Counted from the first letter of the stretch, positions 9,372 through 19,183 are shown. The stretch: DNA of 64,000 bases from Ginsengibacter sp963792025 (GCA_963792025.1 CAWBUS010000003.1:186001-250000), one strand, 5' to 3'. The notes: generated from the letters alone by a model not told the origin. A program made the numbers and translations.

Positions 9372-9920
9372 ATGAAAATAAAAATGATGCCTGCTATATA
9401 TCTTTCCCGGTCCATAGCTATTATTCCCACCATGTTATTCAGTATGGCGTGTAATAATTCATCCCAAAAAATAAACCCGGAAACTTCATCAATAACAACA
9501 AAGGAAAAAACAATGCAACAAAATGTTGGAAAAGACTTTGGTGAAAAATATGCTGCAGCATGGTCAGGCCAAAACGCAGAGAGATATGCGGAATTCTTTT
9601 CACAGGATGGTTTTCTAAAAGTAAATAATGAACAACCAGCTGTGGGTAGAGAATCCATTGCCAAAGCGGCACAGGGATTTATGACAGCCTTTCCTGACAT
9701 GAAAGTATCCCTTGATAGTTTGCCAACTACAGCGAAAGGGATTGAGTTTCACTGGACGCTAACGGGAACGAATACAGGCCCCAATGGCACAGGCAAAAAA
9801 ATACACATTAGCGGTGTCGAAATCTTACAGTTTGACAGTAATGGATTGATTACAGAATCCAAAGGAAGTTTCGATGAGAATGAATACAACCGGCAACTAA
9901 AGTATGGAGCAGGGAATTAA
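9372..9920 (+). CDS. SnoaL-like ester cyclase family lipoprotein
   Basis: A 182-residue protein with a lipoprotein signal peptide (MLFSMACNNSS, Cys about 27) and a complete SnoaL/ester-cyclase-like domain: FGEKYAAAWSGQNAERYAEFFSQDG, then FMTAFPDMKVSLDSL, FHWTLTGTNTGPNGTGKKI, and FDSNGLITESKGSFDE. The TGPNGTGKKIHISGVE stretch is the segment that is frameshifted in the relative at 3261-3666. Family members are known as polyketide cyclases but most are uncharacterised NTF2-fold proteins. It begins 33 bp after the SDR gene. Confidence 0.82.
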   Translation: MKIKMMPAIYLSRSIAIIPTMLFSMACNNSSQKINPETSSITTKEKTMQQNVGKDFGEKYAAAWSGQNAERYAEFFSQDGFLKVNNEQPAVGRESIAKAAQGFMTAFPDMKVSLDSLPTTAKGIEFHWTLTGTNTGPNGTGKKIHISGVEILQFDSNGLITESKGSFDENEYNRQLKYGAGN

Positions 9921-9973
9921 AATTCAAAGACATCAGATACATTGTGCGCTCACATTCATAACCACAACGAAAC

Positions 9974-11323
9974 ATGAAAATTTCAACCATCACTACAGCA
10001 GAGAAACCAGGAGAAGGCTTAAAAAGAGAAATTGGTGTTTGGGGTATTTTTTTAAACGTTATCAATAACACTATAGGCAGTGGCATATTTCTATTGCCGG
10101 CCATCGTTGCGGGTGTTTTGGGTAATGCAAGTATTGTAGCGTATATCGCTTGCGGCTTGTTATTTTTATTGGTGATGTTATGTTACGCAGAAATCAGCAG
10201 CCAGGTAACCTGCTCCGGCGGCTCGTATGCATATATTGAAAAAGCTTTTGGATCCTATTTGGGTTTTATCTCCAATACACTTTTTTGGTTTGGCGTTGGG
10301 GTATTTGTAACTGCTGCCCTGGTTAATGGATTTGCTGATATTTTATCGGTAGCGTTTCCCATTTTTAAAATTCCTTTATACAGGGCGCTACTTTTTCTTG
10401 TACTCATCGGCTTTTCCGCATACGTCAATATCCTTGGTGTAAAACAGGGAATGAAGGTGATAAAAATTGTTACACTTATTAAAATGCTTCCGCTCTTTCT
10501 CCTGGTGGTACTTGGTTTTTGGGGTTCAAAATTATCAAACCTCCGGATGGAGCACCTGCCAACATTTCAAAATTTAGGCGAAGTTTCGCTCGTATTATTT
10601 TTCGCTTTTGCCGGGGGCGAAACCGCATTGAATATAGGCGGCGAAATGAAAAATCCCAGCCGCACAGCGCCTCTCGGAATTATTTATGGCATGCTGGCAA
10701 CTATCCTAATCTTCTGCTTGATTCAGTTAGCTGCCCAGGGTGTGTTAGGCGACGGTCTCCCAAATTTTAAAGAAGCTCCCCTGGCTGCGGTGGCAGATAA
10801 ACTTATTGGATCTCCTGGCCATACTGTAATAATTGTGGCGTCATTGATAGCCATCTTCGGCATATTAAGTTCCCTTCCATTGGCATTTCCGCGGGTAATG
10901 CTTGCAGGCGCTGAGGACAATTTGTTGCCGCGTTATCTCGCGAAAATTCATCCGAAGTTTGCAACGCCCGCTAATGCAATCATTACATTTTCGGTGGTTG
11001 CTTTTTTAGTGGCTGTATCCGGTGGCTTCAGGCAATTAGCAATAATTGTATCGGCGTCCTTATTGCTCTTGTACGTTGGCGTTGTGCTGGCAACTATAAA
11101 ATTCAGGTTCAAAAAAAACGTTGATAAAACAGGCACTTTTAAAATTCCCGGCGGTCTCACTATTCCCATCGCGGCATTGGTGGCGCTATGTTTTTTCATT
11201 GTTCAGTTGCAGTTAAAAGAGATGGCAGGTATTTTAATATTTATCGCAGTGCTGTCAATAATTTATTTATTTAAGGTCACAAGGAAAACACAGCCGGCTA
11301 AAATCATCATACCTGAAGTATAA
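9974..11323 (+). CDS. APC-family amino acid permease (first of three)
   Basis: A 449-residue membrane protein with about 12 transmembrane helices and the APC superfamily hallmarks: INNTIGSGIFLLPAIV in the broken first helix, CYAEISSQVTCSGGSYAYIEKAFG in helices 2-3, FAFAGGETALNIGGEMKNPSRTAP in helix 6 and the following loop, and a run of C-terminal helices. These proteins import amino acids by proton symport or exchange. It is clearly paralogous to the gene at 19243-20580 (GEGLKR start, GGSYAY, PLAAVADK, HPKFATP all shared). The M1 peptidase gene starts 27 bp downstream, suggesting cotranscription and uptake of released amino acids. Confidence 0.9.
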   Translation: MKISTITTAEKPGEGLKREIGVWGIFLNVINNTIGSGIFLLPAIVAGVLGNASIVAYIACGLLFLLVMLCYAEISSQVTCSGGSYAYIEKAFGSYLGFISNTLFWFGVGVFVTAALVNGFADILSVAFPIFKIPLYRALLFLVLIGFSAYVNILGVKQGMKVIKIVTLIKMLPLFLLVVLGFWGSKLSNLRMEHLPTFQNLGEVSLVLFFAFAGGETALNIGGEMKNPSRTAPLGIIYGMLATILIFCLIQLAAQGVLGDGLPNFKEAPLAAVADKLIGSPGHTVIIVASLIAIFGILSSLPLAFPRVMLAGAEDNLLPRYLAKIHPKFATPANAIITFSVVAFLVAVSGGFRQLAIIVSASLLLLYVGVVLATIKFRFKKNVDKTGTFKIPGGLTIPIAALVALCFFIVQLQLKEMAGILIFIAVLSIIYLFKVTRKTQPAKIIIPEV

Positions 11324-11350
11324 TACATTGCAGTTCTAAAATTTACCAAA

Positions 11351-13324
11351 ATGAAAAAAACAGTATTACTCTGCTTCCAATTATTATCCATTTGTTTTTT
11401 AAATGCGCAAAATACAAGTGATGACGGGGTTTACAATCCGCATGATTTTTTTACCCGGAATTTTAACCCACCGGCCGGTAATGAATTCCGCTCCGCAAAG
11501 GGAGTACCGGGACCTTTGTATTGGCAAAACAATGCCAGCTATTTGATTCACGCAACCTTAAGCGAAAAGGACACAACGGTTGCAGGTGATGTAACTATTA
11601 TTTATACCAATAACAGTCCTGATCAATTGGATTATGTATGGCTTCAACTCGATCAAAATATTTTCAAACCTTCTTCAAGATCGGTTGCGGCTACCCGTTA
11701 CCCGGGAGATTATTTTAGTGTTCTCGGAAAAACTAACGGTGGTTATCAACTAAAGGATATAACCATTAACCAGGGTGAAAAAACCTATACGGTACAACCT
11801 ATCATTTCCGACACAAGAATGCAGCTTCGTTTAAATACACCCATGCTACCCAAGGGAGGTAAAGTCTCCATAAAAATGAATTTCAGTTTCACTATTCCGC
11901 TTGATGGAGCCGGCCGCTTTGGAAGACAGTACACAAAGAATGGAGTTATTTATCAAATAGGCCAATGGTACCCACGGATGTGCGTATACGATGATGTGGA
12001 AGGCTGGAATACGTTACCTTACATGGGCCTCGGAGAATTTTATTGCGATTATGGCAATTACGATTATTACATTACTGCACCCGCAGAAATGATCATTTAT
12101 GGTTCCGGTGATCTGCAGAATCCAACAGAAGTTTTAACATCAGAAGAAATAAAAAGATTAGCGAAAGCTGCCAACAGCGATAAAACCATTACGATCATTG
12201 GTAGCGATGAAGCCATGAACCCAGCTATGCGTCCAACAACTAAAGGAAATCTCACCTGGCATTTCTCGATGAAAAATACGAGAGACGTTGGCTGGGCAGC
12301 AGGCCGCGGAATGATATGGGATGCTGCAAGAATTAATTTGCCATCCGGACGCAAAGCGCTGGCAATGTCATGCTATCCTGTTGAAAGCATTGGCGATACC
12401 GCATGGACAAGATCAACGGAGTACTTAAAAGCAAGTATCGAAATTTATTCCAAAAACTTTTTCGAATATCCCTGGAATGTTGCCGTTAGTAATGCAGGTA
12501 TAACGGGCGGCATGGAATATCCCGGTATCATCTTTAATAATTATAAAGAAACCAAGGCACGCTTATGGTTTTTAATAGCGCATGAAATTGGCCATAACTG
12601 GTACCCAATGATTGTAGGTAGCAATGAAAGAAAATATATGTGGCAGGATGAAGGTTTCAATACTTATATCAATTATATAGCAACTGACATATTCAATAAG
12701 GGTGAGTATGTGGATGACAAGGCCTATTTTGACAAAGCCTTTTTTGCCTCGCGCAATTATGATCAATTCATGCAATATAAAGATCCATTAATGACGCAGT
12801 CAGACGCTATGGATGAACAGCAACATTATCAATTCTACGGCAAAACGGCTTATGGGCTCAACCTGCTTCGTACGGTTGTTGTTGGCAAAGAACGGTTTGA
12901 TTATGCCTTCAGAAAATATACGGAAGCCTGGGCATTTAAACATCCCACACCTTATGACTTTTTCCATTGCATCAACAGTGCGGCAGGTGAAGATTTAAAT
13001 TGGTTCTGGAAAGAATGGTTTTTCACCACATGGAAACTTGACCAGGCAGTAACGGCCGTAAGTTATGTTGATGAAGATCCATCCAAAGGCTCTTTGATCA
13101 CTATCGAAAATAAAGGCCAAATGATTATGCCGGTTATCGCAAATATTATCGAATCTAACGGCAAGGCAGACACGATGAATCTACCCGTTGAAATTTGGCA
13201 GCGCGGCGGCACCTGGACGTTTAAATATCCTTCTACAACTCAAATAAAAAAGGTAATACTTGATCCTGGAAATGTAATGCCCGATGTAGATAGAAAAAAT
13301 AATGAATGGAATAATGGTAAATAG
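11351..13324 (+). CDS. Secreted M1-family zinc metallopeptidase
   Basis: A 657-residue protein with a signal peptide (MKKTVLLCFQLLSICFLNAQ), a beta-rich N-terminal domain, and a gluzincin peptidase domain. The zinc motif HEIGHN (H411, H415) is followed after 18 residues by E434 in QDEGFNTYINY. The exopeptidase signature is present as GGMEYPG (386-392). Tyr in QFYGKTAYGLNLL likely completes the active site. M1 enzymes are aminopeptidases; this secreted version probably trims peptides in the periplasm. Its position between APC permease genes fits peptide catabolism. There is no C-terminal T9SS sorting domain. Confidence 0.92.
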   Translation: MKKTVLLCFQLLSICFLNAQNTSDDGVYNPHDFFTRNFNPPAGNEFRSAKGVPGPLYWQNNASYLIHATLSEKDTTVAGDVTIIYTNNSPDQLDYVWLQLDQNIFKPSSRSVAATRYPGDYFSVLGKTNGGYQLKDITINQGEKTYTVQPIISDTRMQLRLNTPMLPKGGKVSIKMNFSFTIPLDGAGRFGRQYTKNGVIYQIGQWYPRMCVYDDVEGWNTLPYMGLGEFYCDYGNYDYYITAPAEMIIYGSGDLQNPTEVLTSEEIKRLAKAANSDKTITIIGSDEAMNPAMRPTTKGNLTWHFSMKNTRDVGWAAGRGMIWDAARINLPSGRKALAMSCYPVESIGDTAWTRSTEYLKASIEIYSKNFFEYPWNVAVSNAGITGGMEYPGIIFNNYKETKARLWFLIAHEIGHNWYPMIVGSNERKYMWQDEGFNTYINYIATDIFNKGEYVDDKAYFDKAFFASRNYDQFMQYKDPLMTQSDAMDEQQHYQFYGKTAYGLNLLRTVVVGKERFDYAFRKYTEAWAFKHPTPYDFFHCINSAAGEDLNWFWKEWFFTTWKLDQAVTAVSYVDEDPSKGSLITIENKGQMIMPVIANIIESNGKADTMNLPVEIWQRGGTWTFKYPSTTQIKKVILDPGNVMPDVDRKNNEWNNGK

Positions 13325-13366
13325 TAAAAAAAAGAAACTGAAACAATTTACAATCAAAACTAAATC

Positions 13367-14539
13367 ATGACCTCACTAACAAAATACAGAATTGAATCAG
13401 TTGATCTATTAAAAGGCCTGGTAATGGTAGTGATGGCGCTTGACCATATTAGGGATTATTTTCATTATTCGGCTAATTTTTTTGATCCGGCAGATCCGAC
13501 ACACACAACGCCGGCCATTTTCTTTACAAGATGGGTCACGCATTTTTGTGCGCCCACATTCTGTTTTCTTGCCGGCTTGTCAGCTTTTTTTGCCGGTAGG
13601 AGAAAAACCAAACATGAACTATCCAAGTTTTTAATTACGCGTGGGTTGTGGCTGGTTTTTGTTGAATTAATCATTGTGGACTTCGCCTGGTTTTTTGATG
13701 TTCAATTCAGGGCTTTCAACCTACAAGTTATATGGTCGCTTGGCGTTAGCATGATTATACTGGCAGGTCTTATTCATCTTCCGCGAAAATATTTGTTGCT
13801 CCTGAGTTGCCTTATCATCTTTGGCCATAATCTCCTGGACAATATCCATTTTGGCGACAATGTTTTATGGTCCATCATTCATGAACGACACTCATTTCCG
13901 TTTGGAGCCGATTCACATTTGAACGTTGGGTATCCGCTGATACCATGGTTCGCCGTAATGTCACTTGGTTATTGTTTCGGTCCATTCTACGACAAATCAT
14001 TCGGCAGGATGCGGCGAAGAAAAATATTTAATATCATTGGGTTTTCTTCGCTAGCTCTTTTTATTATTTTAAGATGGACCAATTTATATGGCGATCCCAC
14101 ACCATGGGTACACTATGATACATTTTCCAAAGGATTTATTTCATTTTTAAATCCTGCAAAATATCCGCCGTCGCTTTTATACCTGTTAATGACATTAGGC
14201 ACGGCGCTAATATTTCTTGCCAATAGCGAAAACCTGAAAGGTAAAGTGGTTAACTTCTTTTGTACTTTCGGAAGGGTGCCATTCTTTTATTACATCCTGC
14301 ACCTTTACCTTATTCATTTGACAGCTATGTTGTTTTCGCAGCTTTCGGGTTTTGGATGGCGGCTATTTATTTTACCCAACTGGATAGGTCGTGTACCTGC
14401 GATGAAAGGCTACGGTTTCCCTCTTTGGGTGGTATATGCAGTTTGGATTGCACTCATCGCAGTGCTGTATCCGATCTGCAAAAAATTTGATAAGTATAAA
14501 CAATCCCATAAAGAAAAACAATGGTTGAGTTATTTGTAA
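13367..14539 (+). CDS. DUF1624/heparan-alpha-glucosaminide acetyltransferase-like membrane protein
   Basis: A 390-residue integral membrane protein with roughly ten helices. It opens with RIESVDLLKGLVMVVMALDH and IRDYFHYSANFF, the pattern of DUF1624 proteins related to the acyltransferase_3/HGSNAT group: a first helix with D-x-L-K-G and a conserved Asp-His after it. Other family landmarks are THFCAPTFCFLAGLSAFF and FCTFGRVPFFYYILHLYLIH near the C terminus. It may transfer an acyl group across the membrane, but substrate and activity are unproven. It follows the M1 gene by 42 bp. Confidence 0.82.
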   Translation: MTSLTKYRIESVDLLKGLVMVVMALDHIRDYFHYSANFFDPADPTHTTPAIFFTRWVTHFCAPTFCFLAGLSAFFAGRRKTKHELSKFLITRGLWLVFVELIIVDFAWFFDVQFRAFNLQVIWSLGVSMIILAGLIHLPRKYLLLLSCLIIFGHNLLDNIHFGDNVLWSIIHERHSFPFGADSHLNVGYPLIPWFAVMSLGYCFGPFYDKSFGRMRRRKIFNIIGFSSLALFIILRWTNLYGDPTPWVHYDTFSKGFISFLNPAKYPPSLLYLLMTLGTALIFLANSENLKGKVVNFFCTFGRVPFFYYILHLYLIHLTAMLFSQLSGFGWRLFILPNWIGRVPAMKGYGFPLWVVYAVWIALIAVLYPICKKFDKYKQSHKEKQWLSYL

Positions 14540-14673
14540 TTAGTGGGTAGAAATTTTCAATCAATTGAAAATGGATAAAAAGTATAAATACATCGCGATT
14601 AATCAGCCTCATATTGTATGAAAAAAAACAGACGAACATAGAAAATAAAAATCGATATTAAGCAAAAGCATAC

Positions 14674-16056
14674 ATGAACGAAAAACCAATTGTAACAAAG
14701 GGATTAAAAAAAGTATTAGGATTTAGATCCCTGTTTATTATAGCCATTGGATTGGTTGTATCCCAGGCGTCTGTTGTATCTATATTACAGGGCGCCGGCT
14801 TAGGTGGTGGCACCTTTTTTATTGCCATATTTATCGCTTTTATTCTTACGCTATGTTACATCGCCACTTATTCTGAACTGGCGTTGATGATGCCTAAGGC
14901 AGGAAGCATCAGTACATACACTGCTGTTTCCATTGGACATTTTCCTGCTATTGTCGCGGCTCTTTCGGCCTACGTTGCGCCGGCTATATTTGCAGGTCCT
15001 GCTGAATTATTATTACTACAACATGTGCTCGATAGCATTGCACCGGGTTCATTTACAAACGTTGCCTTACTATTGTTGTGGGTATTTACCGTGCTTAATA
15101 TTTTAGGCATTGATCTATTTGCTTCCATACAGGGCGTCATTTCATACACGATGTTGGTTACCTTATTGGTAATCGGATTTGCAGGATTTACTGCTGCGAC
15201 TGCGCATGGAACACCTGCTATACAAATATGGGAAGATATGGTGCATTCGGGCAGTTCTGTGTTTTCACTGGTATTGGTTGCGCTGTGGCCTTTTATATCG
15301 TTTGAGGTAGTGTGCGATTTAATTGAAGAGGCCAAACATCCGCAGAAACATCTCCCTAAAGCAATGTTTTGGGCAAGCGTCACGATGTTATTTGCATACT
15401 GCCTGATTGCATTCACTGCTATGAGGCAGGTACCGGCAGCACAACTGGCCAATACAGACATTCCTCATTGGGTGTTGGGCAAAGCTCTTTTTGGGAATGC
15501 GGGTAAAATAATAATTGTTGTATTAGCTATCACTACTACGAGTGGACTGATTAGTTCAGCTCTGGCAGCAATTCCGAGGCTGTTGTACGGTATGGCACAT
15601 CATAAACAATTACCGGTGATCTTTATGAGATTGCACCGAAAATGGAAAACACCATGGACTGGAATATTATTCCTATCGGTTTTAATAACAATTCCCATGT
15701 TGATCTTTGGAAAAAATCCTGATGCACTGATGATGCTGCTTATTTCCGCAGCAAGTTGCTGGCTGCTTACTTATATTATTGCTCACATAGATTTAATGGT
15801 ACTCCGAAAAAAATATCCCAAACACAGTCGTCCCTTCAAATCGCCGATGTTTCCATTGGTGCAGGTTGTCGGAATTGCAGGAATGGCGTATGCATTCTGT
15901 AATAACGCACCAACCCCGGAGTTAAGATTGAAAGTGTACGTCAATACGCTTCTATTCATTGGCATTACAGCAACGTTTGCTTTTTTTTGGGTGAAGTATA
16001 AAATGAAGAAAGGTTTATTTGAAACCGAAGATATTGAACAGGCGATAAAAGATTAA
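14674..16056 (+). CDS. APC-family amino acid permease (second of three)
   Basis: A 460-residue transporter with about 12 helices. Family features are SIGHFPAIVAALSAYV, the helix-6 segment VALWPFISFEVVCDLIEEAKHPQKHLP with the expected acidic pair and basic loop, and ATTTSGLISSALAAIPRLLYGMA with the motif preceding HHKQLP. It differs clearly from the pair at 9974 and 19243 (no GGSYAY motif; instead SEIALMMPKAG-like SELALMMPKAGSISTYTAV), so it belongs to another APC subfamily and probably has a different amino acid or amine substrate. The SDR gene follows after 47 bp. Confidence 0.88.
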   Translation: MNEKPIVTKGLKKVLGFRSLFIIAIGLVVSQASVVSILQGAGLGGGTFFIAIFIAFILTLCYIATYSELALMMPKAGSISTYTAVSIGHFPAIVAALSAYVAPAIFAGPAELLLLQHVLDSIAPGSFTNVALLLLWVFTVLNILGIDLFASIQGVISYTMLVTLLVIGFAGFTAATAHGTPAIQIWEDMVHSGSSVFSLVLVALWPFISFEVVCDLIEEAKHPQKHLPKAMFWASVTMLFAYCLIAFTAMRQVPAAQLANTDIPHWVLGKALFGNAGKIIIVVLAITTTSGLISSALAAIPRLLYGMAHHKQLPVIFMRLHRKWKTPWTGILFLSVLITIPMLIFGKNPDALMMLLISAASCWLLTYIIAHIDLMVLRKKYPKHSRPFKSPMFPLVQVVGIAGMAYAFCNNAPTPELRLKVYVNTLLFIGITATFAFFWVKYKMKKGLFETEDIEQAIKD

Positions 16057-16103
16057 ATGACATCATATCAACATAAACTAATCATATAAAAATTTAAACG
16101 AAA

Positions 16104-16958
16104 ATGAAATCAGTAATTGTTACGGGGGCCAATGGAGGCATTGGAATTGAAATAGCTTTAGCATTTGCAAGGGCAGGCTATAAAGTATTTGCAACGATGC
16201 GTAACCCGGACAACGCTATTGCGCTGCAACAAAAAATTAAAGATGAGTCGTTGTCAATTTCCATGTCTGCGATGGATGTTAATTCTGATGCATCTGTTAA
16301 GGAATCCATGGATACTATTCTTCAGCAGAATGGGCCCATAGATGTTTTGGTGAATAATGCCGGCATAGAACGACACGGCTCCGTGGAGGAACTGACGATG
16401 ACGGATTTTAAAGATGTGATGGAAACCAATTTTTTTGGCGTGCTGAGATGTACAAAGGCTTTATTGCCTTCTATGCGCACAGGCAGGAAAGGATGCATCA
16501 TTAATATAGCAAGTGTTTCCGGCAAAATTGCCACGACGCCTTTGGGCGCTTATTGTGCCAGCAAATATGCGCTGGAAGCCGTTAGTGAAGCACTTGCACA
16601 AGAAGTAAAATCCTTCAACATAAGAGTTGCGATTGTTGAACCGGGAATTATCAGCACCGACATGGCCACTGATATCAGCGTTAGCGATGATTGTATTTAC
16701 CCGCAAACAAAGCGATTTGCAGGTCTCTTTGCAGCATCTCTTCAAACACCAAGGCCTCCATCTATGGTTGCCGATAAGATACTGGAAATTGCCGAAAGTG
16801 ACACCTGGCAACTACGCCACCCCGTTGGTTCCGATGCATTGCCGTTTCTGCAATGGAGGGCATCCATGACGGATGAACAATATGTGGATTGGAACGCAGC
16901 AACGGACGAGGAGTGGTATGATGCCACACAAAATACTTTTGGTTTAAATGCAAGGTAG
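16104..16958 (+). CDS. Classical short-chain dehydrogenase/reductase
   Basis: A 284-residue classical SDR. It has the cofactor motif TGANGGIGIEIA near residues 7-18, the NNAG motif (LVNNAGIERHG), the catalytic Ser in NIASVSGKIA and the catalytic Tyr-Lys in GAYCASKYALEA. The C-terminal part (PIGSDALPFLQWR-like HPVGSDALPFLQWR) is characteristic of the retinol-dehydrogenase-like, NADP-preferring SDRs; the ATMRNP after strand 2 is compatible with NADP. The substrate is unknown. It lies between a permease and a dipeptidase gene, all on the plus strand. Confidence 0.88.
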   Translation: MKSVIVTGANGGIGIEIALAFARAGYKVFATMRNPDNAIALQQKIKDESLSISMSAMDVNSDASVKESMDTILQQNGPIDVLVNNAGIERHGSVEELTMTDFKDVMETNFFGVLRCTKALLPSMRTGRKGCIINIASVSGKIATTPLGAYCASKYALEAVSEALAQEVKSFNIRVAIVEPGIISTDMATDISVSDDCIYPQTKRFAGLFAASLQTPRPPSMVADKILEIAESDTWQLRHPVGSDALPFLQWRASMTDEQYVDWNAATDEEWYDATQNTFGLNAR

Positions 16959-17077
16959 TAGCAGTGGCTGTAAATAAAAGTATAAATTGAAAAATATTTG
17001 CGGAAGAGAAATTGTAAAAACTATAAAAGAATCAATGATTTTTAAGTAGTGAATAATTCCGGATTAAAATAAGCAAC

Positions 17078-18271
17078 ATGAAAATTAAACTTTTGCTAAT
17101 CGGCATTTTTTTCTGCCAGTTCATTACCGCACAATCGTATAAAAAAATTCATCGTAAGGCAATTGTTGTTGATACGCACAACGATATTTTAATGAAAGCT
17201 GCGGATGAAGGAATGGTATTCGACCAGGATCTCACCGGCAAAACACACAGTGATTTGGCTCGTTGGAAAAAAGGCGGTTTGGATGTACAAATATTTTCTG
17301 TGTATTGCGATGGCGCTGCAAAAAATCCATTCGCATATGCGAACCGCGAAATGGATACCCTCGATGCTGTCGTAACCCGTAACCCGGATAAAATTGTAAA
17401 AGTTACCAACTATGCTGAGTTGATAAAAGCAGTAAAGCAACACAAGATTGCTGCGATGTTTGGCGTGGAAGGCGGCCACATGATAGAAAATGATCTCAAC
17501 AAATTAGATTCGCTTTATAAACGTGGTGCAAGATATCTAACGTTAACTCATAACGTTTCACCCTCATGGGCCACGAGCGCAGCAGATGAGACCTCTCCAA
17601 ATCGCACTATCGGTAAAGGCTTAAACTCCGAAGGAAAAAAAGGGCTTACTCAATTTGGCAGGCAGGTAGTGCAACGCATGAATCAACTTGGGATACTTGT
17701 TGACGTTAGTCATGCAGGAGACCAGACTTTTTGGGATGTGATTCAAACTACAACAAAACCAATCATTGCTTCCCACAGTTCGGTTTACACTCTCGTACCG
17801 CATAGACGCAATTTAAAAGATGACCAGATAAAAGCCATTGCAAAAAACGGCGGCGTAATACAGGTAAATTTTAACCCCGGCTTCATCGACAGCACTTTTG
17901 ATAAAAAAGAAATTGCCTTTTTAAAAAGGCATGAGGCAGAAAATGATTCGCTGATGAAAGGCGGCAAGGATGACTTTTACTCATTGGATTACCTGTATCG
18001 CAAATATGCAGCGGAAGCCAACACAATACGTCCGCCACTTTCCCTGCTTATTGATCATATTGAGTATATCATCAAATTAGTGGGTGTTGATTACGTTGGA
18101 CTGGGTTCTGATTTCGATGGCATCAACCTCACCCCGCAGCAATTGGATGATGTAACTGATTATCCCCTGATCACAAAAGCATTGGTTGAAAAAGGATACA
18201 GTAAAAAAGATATTGATAAAATTTTAGGCGGAAATTTTTTACGGGTTTTACGAGCTAATGAAGCAAAATAG
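17078..18271 (+). CDS. Secreted M19 membrane dipeptidase-like zinc peptidase
   Basis: A 397-residue renal-dipeptidase family member with a signal peptide (MKIKLLLIGIFFCQFITAQ). The binuclear zinc ligands expected for M19 are visible: H34 and D36 in VDTHNDI, bridging E131 in GVEGGH, His in VDVSHAGD and His in ASHSSVY. The Arg in VPHRRNL and Asp in LGSDFDG complete the site. Family enzymes hydrolyse dipeptides, including some with D-amino acids at the C terminus. In this region it would finish the breakdown of peptides produced by the M1 enzyme before uptake by the APC permeases. Confidence 0.92.
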   Translation: MKIKLLLIGIFFCQFITAQSYKKIHRKAIVVDTHNDILMKAADEGMVFDQDLTGKTHSDLARWKKGGLDVQIFSVYCDGAAKNPFAYANREMDTLDAVVTRNPDKIVKVTNYAELIKAVKQHKIAAMFGVEGGHMIENDLNKLDSLYKRGARYLTLTHNVSPSWATSAADETSPNRTIGKGLNSEGKKGLTQFGRQVVQRMNQLGILVDVSHAGDQTFWDVIQTTTKPIIASHSSVYTLVPHRRNLKDDQIKAIAKNGGVIQVNFNPGFIDSTFDKKEIAFLKRHEAENDSLMKGGKDDFYSLDYLYRKYAAEANTIRPPLSLLIDHIEYIIKLVGVDYVGLGSDFDGINLTPQQLDDVTDYPLITKALVEKGYSKKDIDKILGGNFLRVLRANEAK

Positions 18272-18318
18272 CAATTGCAATTAGTTTTCTAAAGACAATT
18301 TGCCGAGATTAGGTTTCG

Positions 18319-18363
18319 GAGCCGTAGGCTCGACACATTTTGTAAAAACGGATTTTAATCCGT
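18319..18363. repeat. REP-like double hairpin
   Basis: Two perfect short hairpins sit in the gap between 18271 and 18440: GAGCC-GTA-GGCTC (18319-18331) and ACGGATT-TT-AATCCGT (18348-18363). The GTA-loop five-base-pair hairpin has the same design as hairpins inside the palindromic element at 48293-48539, which suggests a dispersed extragenic palindromic repeat family. The nearby open frame of 69 codons is an artefact of this repeat. Confidence 0.55.
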
Positions 18364-18439
18364 GTGAAAAAATAGACAAACAAGTAAAAATTAAGAAAGT
18401 TGATCGACAACACTTAACGGTCATTAGACATCTTAAAAT

Positions 18440-19183
18440 ATGGAAGTACACGCCCATTCACATTCTCATGAAAAGAAAAACTGGAAGCAATATTTCCGGG
18501 AGTTTTTAATGCTGTTCCTTGCCGTTTTCTGTGGATTCCTGGCCGAGAACATAAGAGAAAATTCTGTTGAAAGGCACCGGGAAAAACAGTTTATTCAATC
18601 GTTTATCGAAGATTTAAAAACGGATACTGCGTCTATGCGTACCATTATTTCATTCCGTGAAAGCAAGCTGGAAAACATGGATTCGTTAATGCTGTTACTG
18701 AGTACGCAACAAATTAGAGGTCATGAAAAAGATCTCTATTATTTTGGCAGGACGCTTATCAGAACTTTTTGGTTTCAGAGTGATGACAGGACAATTACCC
18801 AATTAAAAAACTCCGGTGGTTTGCGATTGATAAGAAATGAAAGGGCAGCCGATAGTATTATGTCTTATCAAAAATCAGTAGAAATTATAAATGGTAACCA
18901 GTCTGATGAAAGGGATGAAAGATATAATTCCCACCCTGTTTTGTCCCGCATGTTTAACCCCTTTGTATTTGATAAAATGGTAACCATTGATGGTGTAAGC
19001 AGGCCGGACAATAATCCGCCATTACGATCCTACGACCCGGGTATTCAGCAAGACCTCGCATTTAATGTTCACATGATAAAAGGAAGTACCTTTTTAATTG
19101 AGCGCAGGTTACAATTGTTGAAGCAAAAAGCCACCAACATCATATCTTTTTTACAAAAGGAATATCATCTGGAAAATGAGTGA
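18440..19183 (+). CDS. Uncharacterised membrane-anchored protein with His-rich N terminus
   Basis: A 247-residue protein of unknown function. The start MEVHAHSHSHEKKNW is a histidine cluster (four His in ten residues) that could bind a transition metal. A single hydrophobic helix, FLMLFLAVFCGFLAENIREN, follows, so the rest is probably periplasmic or cytoplasmic with one anchor. The remainder is helical and charged (RHREKQFIQSFIEDLKTDTASM; DRTITQLKNSGGLRLIRNE). Similar short N-terminally His-rich proteins are common hypothetical proteins in Chitinophagaceae, from general familiarity. It lies 60 bp before the third APC permease gene. Confidence 0.75.
   Translation: MEVHAHSHSHEKKNWKQYFREFLMLFLAVFCGFLAENIRENSVERHREKQFIQSFIEDLKTDTASMRTIISFRESKLENMDSLMLLLSTQQIRGHEKDLYYFGRTLIRTFWFQSDDRTITQLKNSGGLRLIRNERAADSIMSYQKSVEIINGNQSDERDERYNSHPVLSRMFNPFVFDKMVTIDGVSRPDNNPPLRSYDPGIQQDLAFNVHMIKGSTFLIERRLQLLKQKATNIISFLQKEYHLENE

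Noticed and set aside
18300..18509. 69-codon open frame downstream of the M19 dipeptidase
   Set aside because: It runs through the REP-like hairpins and overlaps the start of the His-rich membrane protein in another frame; no ribosome binding site or family pattern.
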